NCBI GenBank assembly: GCA_020047885.1
Contig: JAIFNF010000057.1
Location: 1-8,809 of the forward strand
Direction of reading: 5' to 3'
Source of the DNA: Gammaproteobacteria bacterium
GTDB taxonomy: Bacteria > Pseudomonadota > Gammaproteobacteria > Competibacterales > Competibacteraceae
DNA length: 8,809 nucleotides
In this document: positions 1-7,342 of the stretch, piece by piece
Numbering within the stretch: position 1 is the stretch's first letter
Layout of the letters: each line of letters opens with the position of its first letter
Position numbers and translations under genes: made by a program
The notes under the pieces: model-generated
What the model saw: the letters and a program-made list of their open reading frames with translations, nothing else
Told to the model about the DNA's origin: nothing
Database searches by the model: none

Positions 1-297
1 ACTGAAAAAATACACTTCCGCCTTGAACGGGCTTTGAAACCCATGTTGCCATGCCTGCAAGGTGGACAGGATCGGCAGATTATTCGTCTTCAGTTCGTAC
101 ATGCCGGGCTGGAACACGTCAGCCAATTGTCCTTCATTGACGAACACGGCGACCTGGCCCTCGCGCACCGTCAACTTGGCTCCGAACTTGATCTCGTTGC
201 CATGCCGTTCAAAGCGGTACACCAAAGTGTCGTTGGAATCGTCGAGCCATTGGATGACATCGACGAATTCGCCCATCAATTTATCCCACAGTCCCAT
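1..297 (-). CDS. SPFH-domain protein, YdjI type (5' part only)
   Basis: The N-terminal 99 residues of a protein whose gene continues past the left edge. It starts MGLWDKLMGEF and carries the recognisable block HGNEIKFGAKLTVREGQ (about residues 37-53), then VAVFVNEGQLADVFQPG. These match the SPFH/band-7-like family called 'virion core protein-like', whose B. subtilis member is YdjI. That protein is a membrane-associated scaffold that helps localise PspA in envelope stress. The ATG lies one base after the telA stop codon (TAAGATG), so it is probably translated by coupling to TelA. No signal peptide is visible, as expected for a cytosolic, membrane-recruited protein. The family call is by recognition of sequence patterns; the role in this operon is inferred. 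The C-terminal part, where these proteins often carry a zinc ribbon, cannot be seen. Confidence 0.85.
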   Translation of the reverse strand, partial: MGLWDKLMGEFVDVIQWLDDSNDTLVYRFERHGNEIKFGAKLTVREGQVAVFVNEGQLADVFQPGMYELKTNNLPILSTLQAWQHGFQSPFKAEVYFFS

Positions 298-298
298 C

Positions 299-1462
299 TT
301 AGCGACCTCCCGCCGGTGATTGGGTACGCGCCTGGGATGACGCCAGCGCCTGCCGCAATTCGGTTTCGCAGACTTCCAGTTGCGCTGCGGCTTCGTGGCG
401 ACGACGGCGACCTTCGTCGGCAATGCGTAAACTGTCTTCAATCGTAGCGATCAGGGTTTGATTGGCCTTCTTCACCGTGTCGATGTCGAACACGCCGCGT
501 TCAATCTGGGTACGCGCCTGGGCATTAGCCTGCCGCAGGTTCTCGGCGTTGGCCGCCAGCAGTTCGTTCGTCAGATCGGACGCGGCTTTCAGCGTTTCCG
601 CCGCCTGGCCGGAGCGGTAGATGGTGATCGCTTGGGCTAACTGCTGCCGCCACAGGGGGACTGTGTTGACCAGCGTGGAGTTGATCTTGTTAATCAGGCT
701 CTTGTCGTTCTCCTGCACCAGCCGGATGCTGGGCAGACCCTGCATGGTCACCTGTCGGGTGAGTTTGAGATCGTGAACCCGTCGCTCCAGGTCATCGCGG
801 GAAGCGCGCAGATCCCGCAATTGTTGCGCCTTGACCATATCCTCACTGGCCGCGACGTCCCGCTCCATGGCGGGCAATTCTTCCGCATCGACCTGAATCA
901 ATTTCTGTTCACCGGCAGCGATGTACAGTTCCAGGGTGTGAAAGTAGTCGAGGTTAGCCGTGTACAGCCGATCCAGGGCGGTAATGTCGGTGAGCAACTG
1001 GGTTTTGTGCCGCTCCAAGGTGTTGCTGATCTGGTCGATCTGGTTTCGGACGGTTTCGTATTCCTGCACGATTTTGGTCAACGGCGTGACCTTGCCGAAC
1101 CATTTGGCGAGGAAGCCCGGCTTTTTGTTCGGATCGAGTTCTTCCAGATTGAAGCCGCGCAGCACTTTGACCATCTCGCTCAAGGTGGCACCAGCGGGAC
1201 CGGCATCCTTCGCCCGCACGCCTTCCAGCATATTGTCGGAAATGGTGGTGAGCTGTTCCTGGGCTTTGCTGCCAAAGAACATAATGGAGTGACTATTGTG
1301 CAAGTCGAGTTCGGCAACCAAGGCGGCGACCTGCTGCTGATCCTGCGCCGGGGCGGGCGCACGCGCTGCCAGGTCTTGCCGTACCTGGGGTAGCGCTTCA
1401 GCGAAGACACCAGCCATGGCCGGCAGGGTGGGAATTTCGGGATGAGCGGTCGGAGTAGTCAT
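299..1462 (-). CDS. telA: TelA-family toxic anion resistance protein
   Basis: A 387-residue, mostly alpha-helical, charged protein without signal peptide or membrane span, of usual length for TelA/KlaA/YaaN. Family landmarks are [13 protein letters not shown] (59-71), [16 protein letters not shown] (76-91), [15 protein letters not shown] (109-123) and the signature [18 protein letters not shown] (235-252), followed by the [15 protein letters not shown] helix (261-275). TelA proteins are linked to resistance to tellurite and some cell-wall and membrane stresses; the biochemical activity is unknown. In B. subtilis the homologue yaaN follows xpaC. Here an xpaC gene is also present, but two DNA-processing genes separate the pair. 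The ATG overlaps the dprA stop as ATGA (1462-1459), and no strong ribosome site precedes it, so translational coupling is likely. The C-terminal tail (about 350-387) is rich in Arg, Ala and Gln and ends without a domain. Confidence 0.93.
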   Translation of the reverse strand: MTTPTAHPEIPTLPAMAGVFAEALPQVRQDLAARAPAPAQDQQQVAALVAELDLHNSHSIMFFGSKAQEQLTTISDNMLEGVRAKDAGPAGATLSEMVKVLRGFNLEELDPNKKPGFLAKWFGKVTPLTKIVQEYETVRNQIDQISNTLERHKTQLLTDITALDRLYTANLDYFHTLELYIAAGEQKLIQVDAEELPAMERDVAASEDMVKAQQLRDLRASRDDLERRVHDLKLTRQVTMQGLPSIRLVQENDKSLINKINSTLVNTVPLWRQQLAQAITIYRSGQAAETLKAASDLTNELLAANAENLRQANAQARTQIERGVFDIDTVKKANQTLIATIEDSLRIADEGRRRRHEAAAQLEVCETELRQALASSQARTQSPAGGR

Positions 1463-2679
1463 GAGCTTTGCGGAAACAGGTTGGATTTAACGACGTAATA
1501 CAATGATTTATCGTGCTTTTCCAGAATACCTTCCTCAACCAGACGGTGCAGCCAAGCTTTAACCTGGCTACTGGAAACCTGGAGTTCAGCGGCGACTTCA
1601 GCGTCATTGCGGGGCGTAACCAGTAGTCGTTTGACCACCTCGCGCACCGTGGCAAACAGGACTTCCGCAGGGGTCGGCACTGGCTCGGCGACGCCGGCAA
1701 AGAGTTCCAGCGCCGGTTCCGGCGACGGGGGATAAGGCGCTTCGTGAACCAAGACATTAGCGAAAGCATCGGGGTCTCGGGGATTCGGCCAGGGCAAAGC
1801 GCCTTTCTGCCGAAGCGCTGCCAGGCCAGCACCGATTTCTCCGGTCGATCGAACGTAGATTGGGGTTAACCGCAACTTGTCCAATTGTTCCACCGCTCCT
1901 GCCCAGGTTCCGCCTTTGTTCAAGTCGGCATTAACCACTAAAGCCGCATCCGCCAGCGCATAAATGAGTTTATTGCGCTGCATGGCGTTACCCACGTTAA
2001 ACCCGGCATAAGGATCGTAAGGAGAAATCAAGACTAACTGACCATCCAGCAGCAGATTACGATGTTCGCGGTTCATGACTCTTTTTTCGAGGCTGTCCGC
2101 CAATACGCCGTTGACCCGGCCTCCGGCATCCAGCGCCCCACGCATTGCGGCCTGGTCGATTCCCTTGGCGCCGCCGGAAATCACCGTCCGGTTAGCTCTG
2201 GCGCTTAAACGACCTATATCCTGGGTGTAGTCAATCAACACTTCATCGACATGACGCGATCCGACGATGGCCAAACCACCGGTCTCCAGGAGCTGGATAT
2301 CGCCGCAACCATACAGCACCGCCGGGGCGTCTTCGCGTAACCGGGTTTTCAAGCGCCGAGGATACTCAGCGTCAGCACGACTGACCACCCAAATGGCCCG
2401 GGTTTGCCAATGCTCAACCGCCTGACTCAACAGGAAACCGCGTTCCAGCAAGCGCTGTAGTCGTGTTTGATCAATGATCGGCTGGCAGTCTTGAAACAAT
2501 TCCCCATTCCCTGGCCGTAGCAGATCCGCCGGTTGACGCTGTATTTCCCGTAAATGACGCGCCAGACGCTTGTATTCACCCGGGGTCAACAGATCCGGGG
2601 ACGCCGAAGAACCTCCAGCCAGCAGTGGCGCTGTTAGTAACAAAATAGCCTGGGTATTCGCTGACAACCGGGGCGTCAT
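1459..2679 (-). CDS. DprA/Smf-like DNA-processing protein with winged-helix tail
   Basis: A 406-residue protein with the DprA Rossmann-like core: AIVGSR (137-142), SGGAKGID (168-175), the [15 protein letters not shown] stretch (235-249) and GGTWAG (256-261). An N-terminal helical part (1-130) precedes it. A C-terminal winged helix follows (about 337-398: [19 protein letters not shown], then a recognition helix). DprA proteins bind single-stranded DNA and load RecA in transformation. Members in mobile and defence settings, such as ShosA, neutralise a partner phosphoribosyltransferase toxin. I place the start at the ATG at 2679. It overlaps the recQ stop as ATGA and has GGAG seven bases upstream, and the protein then begins [19 protein letters not shown], like other DprA proteins. 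An upstream in-frame ATG at 2715 would add 12 residues inside recQ. It lies directly after a helicase with a PRTase domain, so it is unlikely to be the housekeeping dprA. Which role it plays is inference. Confidence 0.88.
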   Translation of the reverse strand: MTPRLSANTQAILLLTAPLLAGGSSASPDLLTPGEYKRLARHLREIQRQPADLLRPGNGELFQDCQPIIDQTRLQRLLERGFLLSQAVEHWQTRAIWVVSRADAEYPRRLKTRLREDAPAVLYGCGDIQLLETGGLAIVGSRHVDEVLIDYTQDIGRLSARANRTVISGGAKGIDQAAMRGALDAGGRVNGVLADSLEKRVMNREHRNLLLDGQLVLISPYDPYAGFNVGNAMQRNKLIYALADAALVVNADLNKGGTWAGAVEQLDKLRLTPIYVRSTGEIGAGLAALRQKGALPWPNPRDPDAFANVLVHEAPYPPSPEPALELFAGVAEPVPTPAEVLFATVREVVKRLLVTPRNDAEVAAELQVSSSQVKAWLHRLVEEGILEKHDKSLYYVVKSNLFPQSS

Positions 2680-4775
2680 GCGCTGGCTCCGGTTTGCGCC
2701 AGCGCGAACGGCCATACTTCGCCGCTGCCATGCGTTCTCAGGAGCCAGGCGGCTACGGTCATCGTCCAGCGCGAATCGACCATATCGTCGACTAGCAGGA
2801 CGGGCCCACGGCGCGGGAGCCGGGGTACGCAGATAGCCAGCGATCCGTCCACATTGCGCGCCTGCTGGATGCTGTTGGCCATGGTTTTTTGTTCAGGCCG
2901 GTGGCTGGTTCTTGCCAGCACGGGATGAAACGGCAGGTTCAGCGCCATTGCCAGACGTTCGGCAAAATCGGGCACCAAACCCGGGTGGCGCAGCGAGGGA
3001 ATGCAGGTAACCCAAGTTGGCCCGATCTGCGGATTCCATTCACGGATTAAATGAGCGCAAGCCGTCACTAGTTCATCAGCAAAACGCCGATCCGAGTGCT
3101 TGCCACGCCGCACCCAATCCCCCCAACCGGCATCGCCCCAAATACACAGGATTTTTCCGGGCTGCGCTTGATGAGCGGCAGCGATCTGACCCTTCACCTG
3201 GTAGTGGGGCATTCCGCCATCCGGCCACTTTTTGCGGGGTTCCATCGGCAAGTGGGTACGACGCAGAAAGGTCAGAGCCTCTTGAATTAGCGCGGGATCC
3301 GCAACGGTCGGCAGTGTCGGTAGCAGCGCGGAACCCACAGCGCTGGGATCACCATCGAGTGCGCGAATCAGAAAGGCCATGTGCCCCGACGCCAGATTCA
3401 CATAGTCCTGCATTTGGGACTGTTCACGATGACGCAAGGCGGACAGCCGTTCCGCCCGTTCCCAGAAACTTTCACTCAATCTGGCGGCGGTCAACTGCCA
3501 CCGATGCCCCTGCTTCGCAATCGGCGTAGGCAATTCCAGCGACAGCAGATCCAACGTCTTTTGCACGCGCCCCCTGCTCAGATTGACCCGCGACAGCAGT
3601 TCGGGCACAGACAATCCCTTGGGTGCCACCTCCAGCGCATTTAGAATCCGGGCGACTTCGTCACGGGTCGGGAAGGCGCTGTTGATGAAATAGTCATTGA
3701 TGTCGGCCTCTTCAGCGCCACTCAACAGGACGCCGTAAGCCGCCGCTAACGCCCGTCCCGCCCGTCCGACCTGCTGGTAATAGGCGACCACCGAACCAGG
3801 CGTTTGATAGTGAATCACGAACGCCAGATCCGGTTTGTCATAGCCCATCCCCAGCGCCGTAGTGGCGACCAGTGCTTTCACCTGATTGCCCAGCAATGCG
3901 TGTTCCAGCGCCTGGCGTTCATCACCCGTCTGGCTGGTATAGGCAGCAACCGATAAACCGCGTGACTGCAACCATTCGGCGACCTGGTTGGCATCGCGGA
4001 TCGTCAGGGTGTAGAGGATGCCGTGGCCTTCCAACTTGGGGAGTTGTTCAGCCAGCCAGGCCAGTCGCTCTGCCTGGCTGGGCAGGCGAATGGTTTGCAA
4101 CGTGAGCGAGGTACGATTGAGATCGCCCCGCGAGATGGCTAGATTCGGCCCCAACACCGTGCTGAGATCATCCATCACCCGCTGGTTAGCGGTCGCCGTC
4201 GTCGCAAGCAAGCGCAGATTGGGCGGCAAGGTTCTGATGATGCGTTCGAGTAACCGATAGTGTGGGCGAAAATCGTGCCCCCAGTCCGAAATACAATGCG
4301 CCTCATCAACGACCAGCAGGGTGACTCGACCCGCAATCCGAGCCAGAACCTGAGCGCGGAATCGTGGGTTCGCCAACCGCTCCGGTGAAATCAGCAGGAT
4401 GTCAATATCGTTTCGATTCAGCGCCCCTTCGATATCCGTCCATTCCGGTTCGTTATCGGAATGGATCGTCGCGGCGTGGACACCCATGCGTTTTGCAGCG
4501 TCAATCTGGTTGCGCATCAAGGCCAGTAACGGCGAAATCAGCAGAGCCGGCCCCGCTCCTGCTTCGCGCAATAATTGCGTCGCAATGAAATAGACGAAAC
4601 TTTTGCCCCAACCGGTTCTTTGTACGACTAGCAATCGACCCCGACCTTCAACCAGGTAACGAATCGCCTCTTCCTGTCCATCGCGAAATTGGGCGTGGGG
4701 ATTGCCAGAACCGAGGCGCAACAATTCAAGCGCTCGTTGGGGAATGTAGATCACAGCACTCTCCTGATCATTCAT
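2676..4775 (-). CDS. RecQ-family DNA helicase fused to a ComF-like phosphoribosyltransferase domain
   Basis: A 699-residue fusion. Residues 26-360 are an SF2 RecQ-type helicase: FRDGQEEAI (30-38), Walker A as TGWGKS (54-59), DEAH (157-160), TTATA (192-196), [13 protein letters not shown] (304-316) and QQVGRAGR (334-341). A winged-helix-like part follows (about 370-430). I see neither the four-cysteine zinc site of classical RecQ nor an HRDC domain. Residues about 535-699 form a type I phosphoribosyltransferase resembling ComF/Com[36 protein letters not shown], and the PRPP-loop motif [13 protein letters not shown] (659-671) with the acidic pair D663/D664. The expected reaction is ATP-driven 3'-5' unwinding; whether the PRTase part is enzymatic is unknown. 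The ATG at 4775 has a poor ribosome site. A GTG at 4754 (residue 8) has AGGAG six bases upstream and may be the true start. The gene lies 27 bases after xpaC and overlaps dprA by ATGA. Confidence 0.9.
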   Translation of the reverse strand: MNDQESAVIYIPQRALELLRLGSGNPHAQFRDGQEEAIRYLVEGRGRLLVVQRTGWGKSFVYFIATQLLREAGAGPALLISPLLALMRNQIDAAKRMGVHAATIHSDNEPEWTDIEGALNRNDIDILLISPERLANPRFRAQVLARIAGRVTLLVVDEAHCISDWGHDFRPHYRLLERIIRTLPPNLRLLATTATANQRVMDDLSTVLGPNLAISRGDLNRTSLTLQTIRLPSQAERLAWLAEQLPKLEGHGILYTLTIRDANQVAEWLQSRGLSVAAYTSQTGDERQALEHALLGNQVKALVATTALGMGYDKPDLAFVIHYQTPGSVVAYYQQVGRAGRALAAAYGVLLSGAEEADINDYFINSAFPTRDEVARILNALEVAPKGLSVPELLSRVNLSRGRVQKTLDLLSLELPTPIAKQGHRWQLTAARLSESFWERAERLSALRHREQSQMQDYVNLASGHMAFLIRALDGDPSAVGSALLPTLPTVADPALIQEALTFLRRTHLPMEPRKKWPDGGMPHYQVKGQIAAAHQAQPGKILCIWGDAGWGDWVRRGKHSDRRFADELVTACAHLIREWNPQIGPTWVTCIPSLRHPGLVPDFAERLAMALNLPFHPVLARTSHRPEQKTMANSIQQARNVDGSLAICVPRLPRRGPVLLVDDMVDSRWTMTVAAWLLRTHGSGEVWPFALAQTGASA
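4752..4765 (-). promoter_or_regulatory. Shine-Dalgarno plus GTG, alternative start of the helicase gene
   Basis: On the minus strand AGGAG is followed by six bases and then GTG (codon 8 of the long form). This is the best ribosome-binding arrangement in the region and would give a 692-residue protein starting just before [11 protein letters not shown]. The upstream ATG at 4775 has only a weak GGCGA-like sequence. The helicase domain is complete in either form. Confidence 0.5.
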
Positions 4776-4802
4776 CCAGTCGCCGGTCAGGGGCGAATCG
4801 AA

Positions 4803-5720
4803 TCAGATCACCCCTTCCCGCTTTAACTGAGTAGTTAACACCTCGATTTGTATGTCGAGATCGGTGAGGTCGGCTTCCAGCAATTTCTGCTGTTGTTCCT
4901 GGAATACTTCCTCAATCGTTATTAACACCCGGCGGAAATTGTCATCCAGTTCCGGCGTAGTGACGCGGCTATGGGTTTTGGCGTAACCCTCCGTCACCTT
5001 CTGCGCACCATCCAGATAGACATTCAGGAATTTGCGGGCGCGGCGCAAATCGCGGGGGTCTTCCTCCAGCAGTTTCAGAATATCCCGCGCCAACTGGGCA
5101 ATGCGCCGCAACCGGGCGTTCAGTTCGGCATTGCGAATATCATGGCTGGCCTGTTCAATCGCGGCAATGCTGCGCTCGGCCTCCGCTAACGCCTGTACGA
5201 CGTGTTCCGTCACATCAATGCCATCGCGATCAGCAAGACGCTTGGCAGTGCGCGGGTCGAAGCCGTAGTTCAAATAACAACCGAGCAAAGCGGCCAGCCC
5301 GAAAGCGCCGCCAATCGCCGGATGGTGACCCGCCCCCAACCAGGCCGTGATTCCGGTCGCCACGGCGATGAGTCCACTGCCCAGCGTTTTCAATGGCCAA
5401 GGCGCTTTGGCTACCCGGCGTCGGTTATAATCGCCAGCGGACAGCAGACCACGCCGTAGCAGCAGCGCCCCGGCCAAGAACAGGCTGTAACCGGCCGCGT
5501 CACCGATGAGTAGACTCAGTTGCCCACGTCCCAGCGCTACAATAGCCGCCACCAGCACCGGCACCGGCAGCAGGAACATCAGAAAACCCTTGGTCGAAGG
5601 AAACGAGCCAGAGGGCAGTTGGTAGCGTTCGGCCATAGTCTGAATCATCCCTTTGATGAACAGGAAGAGGGCAGTGATCGGAATAATGATGATGCCGGCC
5701 AGCAGGAGAAAGCGGCCCAT
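4803..5720 (-). CDS. XpaC-family membrane protein (5-bromo-4-chloroindolyl phosphate hydrolysis family)
   Basis: A 305-residue protein with about five hydrophobic segments in the N-terminal half (about 2-24, 44-64, 68-89, 113-130 and 134-152). A cytosolic, highly charged helical half follows (155-305). The C-terminal part shows the XpaC family pattern: DPRDLRRARKFLNVYLDGAQ (221-240), KVTEGYAKTHS, then the terminal helix LTDLDIQIEVLTTQLKREG. XpaC proteins are named for an indicator-phosphate hydrolysis phenotype, but no catalytic motif is visible here and the true function is unknown. They are typically encoded next to TelA (xpaC-yaaN in B. subtilis), which supports the call. The ATG at 5720 has AGGGA eight bases upstream. 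It is followed after 27 bases by the helicase gene. I infer that it anchors the downstream soluble products at the inner membrane. Confidence 0.85.
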   Translation of the reverse strand: MGRFLLLAGIIIIPITALFLFIKGMIQTMAERYQLPSGSFPSTKGFLMFLLPVPVLVAAIVALGRGQLSLLIGDAAGYSLFLAGALLLRRGLLSAGDYNRRRVAKAPWPLKTLGSGLIAVATGITAWLGAGHHPAIGGAFGLAALLGCYLNYGFDPRTAKRLADRDGIDVTEHVVQALAEAERSIAAIEQASHDIRNAELNARLRRIAQLARDILKLLEEDPRDLRRARKFLNVYLDGAQKVTEGYAKTHSRVTTPELDDNFRRVLITIEEVFQEQQQKLLEADLTDLDIQIEVLTTQLKREGVI

Positions 5721-5735
5721 AACTGTCGTCCCTGA

Positions 5736-5864
5736 TCAGCGCGGCGCGTGAATGGGTGGGGTGGCGCTGGATGAGCAGGACGCGACCAGCGCCTGACAGG
5801 ATGCAATGCCCACGGCAGCAAAAATCAGTAACAGGCCAATGAATTTGCGCAGGAAATCAGGCAT
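5736..5864 (-). CDS. Small lipoprotein-like peptide, 42 residues
   Basis: A short reading frame, MPDFLRKFIGLL..., with a basic N-terminus (R6, K7), a hydrophobic core (I9-I20) and a lipobox-like IASC (20-23). This would give a lipid-modified mature peptide of 20 residues containing a second Cys (C30) and a Ser/Thr/Pro-rich end. It lies between the predicted operon promoter and xpaC, 15 bases before the xpaC ATG, in the same direction. No clear ribosome site precedes its ATG, which weakens the call. It could be a real small envelope component of the operon or a chance frame in the leader. No homologue is recognised. Confidence 0.42.
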   Translation of the reverse strand: MPDFLRKFIGLLLIFAAVGIASCQALVASCSSSATPPIHAPR

Positions 5865-5902
5865 GGTGGCGGACTACCCGGTTGCGGAGAGAAAGTTTGA
5901 TT

Positions 5903-5911
5903 ACTATAGCA
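5903..5911 (-). promoter_or_regulatory. Extended -10 promoter for the xpaC-recQ-dprA-telA operon
   Basis: The minus strand reads TGCTATAGT, an extended -10 (TGn) with a 5-of-6 match to TATAAT. No good -35 lies 16-18 bases upstream, which is common for extended -10 promoters. Transcription would start near 5896, about 32 bases before the small lipoprotein ATG and about 175 before the xpaC ATG. Predicted by eye only. Confidence 0.45.
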
Positions 5912-5921
5912 GAATGCCCAG

Positions 5922-5952
5922 TATGATCCCGTGTTCAATCCGGTTATGATCC
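5922..5952. repeat. 8-bp direct repeat TATGATCC in the divergent promoter region
   Basis: TATGATCC occurs at 5922-5929 and again at 5945-5952, 23 bases apart. The pair sits just upstream of the predicted minus-strand promoter and ahead of the plus-strand kinase gene. The spacing is about two helical turns, as for a regulator binding the same DNA face. Either copy could alternatively supply a TATGAT -10 for the kinase. Significance is uncertain because the repeat is short. Confidence 0.35.
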
Positions 5953-5994
5953 AAAAATCATGTCGAAATCCATAGGGCTTGAAACCCCGGAAGC

Positions 5995-6068
5995 GTCGCC
6001 ATGCAGGTCTGTCAGACGCATGGTGTGCATCGCATGGAACCCGGGCGAAGCGGCCATCGGGTGGCGAC
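5995..6068 (+). promoter_or_regulatory. Dyad-rich leader before the RIO kinase
   Basis: GTCGCCA (5995-6001) can pair with TGGCGAC (6062-6068) to close a 74-base domain. Inside lies an imperfect dyad: CCATGC (5999-6004) and GTCTG (6007-6011) against CAGAC (6013-6017) and GCATGG (6018-6023). The two pairings compete for a few bases. This could be a structured mRNA leader or an operator. It matches no riboswitch class I recognise. The kinase ATG follows at 6099. Confidence 0.3.
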
Positions 6069-6098
6069 AACGATTCACAATCCGCGAATAAAGAGCTT

Positions 6099-6950
6099 AT
6101 GAAAGTACCTCGAAGAATGAAGCCCCTGGTTGACGAAGGTCTGGTCGATGAAATCCTGGGCGAGTTAAAAAGTGGTAAAGAAGCGCAAATCTATGTGGTG
6201 CGTTGTGGCCAGGCGATCCGGTGCGCCAAAGTCTACAAAGAAGCCCATCAACGCAGCTTCAGGCAAGCGGTTCAGTATCAGGAAGGCCGAAAAGTGCGCA
6301 GTAGCCGCCGCACTCGCGCCATGGCTCAGCGCACCCGGTATGGGCAGAAAGAACAGGAAGCGGCCTGGCTCCATGCGGAAGTGGACGCGCTGTATCAGCT
6401 CGCCGCTGCGGGCGTGCGGGTTCCGGCTCCCCTGGGCTTTATCGAGGGCGTCCTGTTGATGGAGTTGGTCGTGGATGCAGAGGGACACCCAGCGCCCCAA
6501 CTCCATGAACTGACGCTGACCCCCCTCCAAGCGCGGGGGTACCACCGAAGTCTCCTTGCGGAGGTGGTGCGGATGCTCTGCGCGGGTCTCATCCACGGCG
6601 ACCTGTCAGAGTTCAATGTTCTGGTGGATGCGCAAGGCCCGGTGATTATCGACTTGCCTCAAGCGGTCAATGCTGCGGCCAATAACAGCGCCCGTGCGAT
6701 GCTGGGGCGAGATGTCGCCAACATCACGGCTTATTTCGGTCGTTTTGCCGAGGAGTTGCTGACCACCGACTACGGTTCAGAAATCTGGGCGCTTTATCAA
6801 CAGGGTCTGCTATCCCCCGGGGTTGAATTGACCGGACACTTTGAGCACAGTGCGCAAGCCGCAGATGTCGATGAGGTCATGCGGGTCATCGACGACGCCC
6901 GGGAAGAGGCGGTAGCCCGTCAGGCATGGGCGGCATTAGAGATGGCTTAG
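6099..6950 (+). CDS. RIO1-family atypical serine protein kinase
   Basis: A 283-residue protein that matches the bacterial RIO1-type kinase along its length. It has the nucleotide-binding turn LKSGKEAQIYVV (23-34), the ATP-anchoring lysine in RCAKVYK (K44), the catalytic loop LIHGDLSEFNVLV (164-176, with D168 and N173) and the metal-binding IDLPQ (184-188, D185). All key kinase residues are present, so it should be active in the cytosol. Eukaryotic and archaeal RIO kinases act in ribosome maturation; the substrates of the bacterial forms are largely unknown. I chose the ATG at 6099, preceded by AAGAG, because the family begins with MK...PLVDEGLVDE. An in-frame ATG at 5979 would add 40 non-conserved residues overlapping the leader. 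It is transcribed divergently from the xpaC operon and is followed by two small genes. Confidence 0.93.
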   Translation: MKVPRRMKPLVDEGLVDEILGELKSGKEAQIYVVRCGQAIRCAKVYKEAHQRSFRQAVQYQEGRKVRSSRRTRAMAQRTRYGQKEQEAAWLHAEVDALYQLAAAGVRVPAPLGFIEGVLLMELVVDAEGHPAPQLHELTLTPLQARGYHRSLLAEVVRMLCAGLIHGDLSEFNVLVDAQGPVIIDLPQAVNAAANNSARAMLGRDVANITAYFGRFAEELLTTDYGSEIWALYQQGLLSPGVELTGHFEHSAQAADVDEVMRVIDDAREEAVARQAWAALEMA

Positions 6951-6977
6951 TGGGTCACTGTGATATTACAAAGATCC

Positions 6978-7097
6978 ATGAAACCGCTCGTCATGGCCGT
7001 ACTCCTCGCGATCATCGCGGGTGCGGTCATTCACTACATTCAGCATCGTGAAGACCTGCCCCCCGCTGAACAAAACACCGGGTGGATGCAACGATAG
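6978..7097 (+). CDS. Small single-span membrane peptide, 39 residues
   Basis: A short frame starting MKPLVMAVLLAIIAGAV. One hydrophobic segment (about 4-22) is followed by a polar tail HRED...TGWMQR. It begins 27 bases after the kinase stop and overlaps the possible GTG start of the next gene, which fits a compact three-gene unit. Only a weak purine run (AAAGA) precedes the ATG. No family is recognised; it may be a membrane microprotein or a chance frame. Confidence 0.4.
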   Translation: MKPLVMAVLLAIIAGAVIHYIQHREDLPPAEQNTGWMQR

Positions 7098-7108
7098 AAG
7101 ATCAGCCG

Positions 7109-7342
7109 ATGACCGCACCGGAAACCGCCCATCCCCCGAAACCGATGCCTCCGAAGCCGCCCGTCCCTGGCGAATGTTGCGAGCGGGGTTGTGTGCCGTG
7201 CATGTGGGATTATTACCGCCTGGCGCAACAGCGGTATGCGGCCGCGGAAGCCGATTGGCAGCAGCGGTATGGGTCTCCGGCGTCAGTCCTGGTCAACCCA
7301 CATCGGCCTGAGGTCCCAGACTCGCCGCCAACGCCGCCATGA
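7109..7342 (+). CDS. Small 'oxidoreductase-like' domain protein (CCxxxCxxC)
   Basis: A 77-residue protein with a Pro-rich start (PKPMPPKPPVPGE, about 10-22) and the cysteine motif CCERGCVPCMWDYY (C23, C24, C28, C31). This is the hallmark of the oxidoreductase-like domain (Pfam Oxidored-like), often found as short stand-alone proteins in proteobacteria. Biochemical function is unknown; the four cysteines suggest metal or redox chemistry. The ATG at 7109 has GAAG upstream. A GTG at 7082 would add nine residues and overlap the preceding frame. The last 16 codons (7293-7342), Pro-rich and unconserved-looking, lie antisense to the end of the plsC remnant, so the original C-terminus may have been altered or may always have overlapped. 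Confidence 0.75.
   Translation: MTAPETAHPPKPMPPKPPVPGECCERGCVPCMWDYYRLAQQRYAAAEADWQQRYGSPASVLVNPHRPEVPDSPPTPP

Noticed and set aside
773..1393. Long plus-strand frame of about 206 codons opposite telA
   Set aside because: Lies wholly antisense to a confident TelA gene; no recognisable domain or ribosome site, so a codon-bias shadow.
2676..2715. dprA starting at the ATG at 2715
   Set aside because: The ATG at 2679 has a proper ribosome site, overlaps the recQ stop as ATGA and matches family N-termini better.
5995..6068. Known riboswitch before the kinase
   Set aside because: The stems and conserved bases do not match any class I know; retained only as an uncharacterised leader.
5825..6070. 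Minus-strand frame of 81 codons over the divergent promoter region
   Set aside because: No motif, crosses the promoter and leader elements, and composition looks non-coding.
5979..6098. N-terminal extension of the RIO kinase from an ATG at 5979
   Set aside because: The 40 extra residues do not look like a RIO domain or a signal sequence, they overlap dyads, and the family start fits the ATG at 6099.
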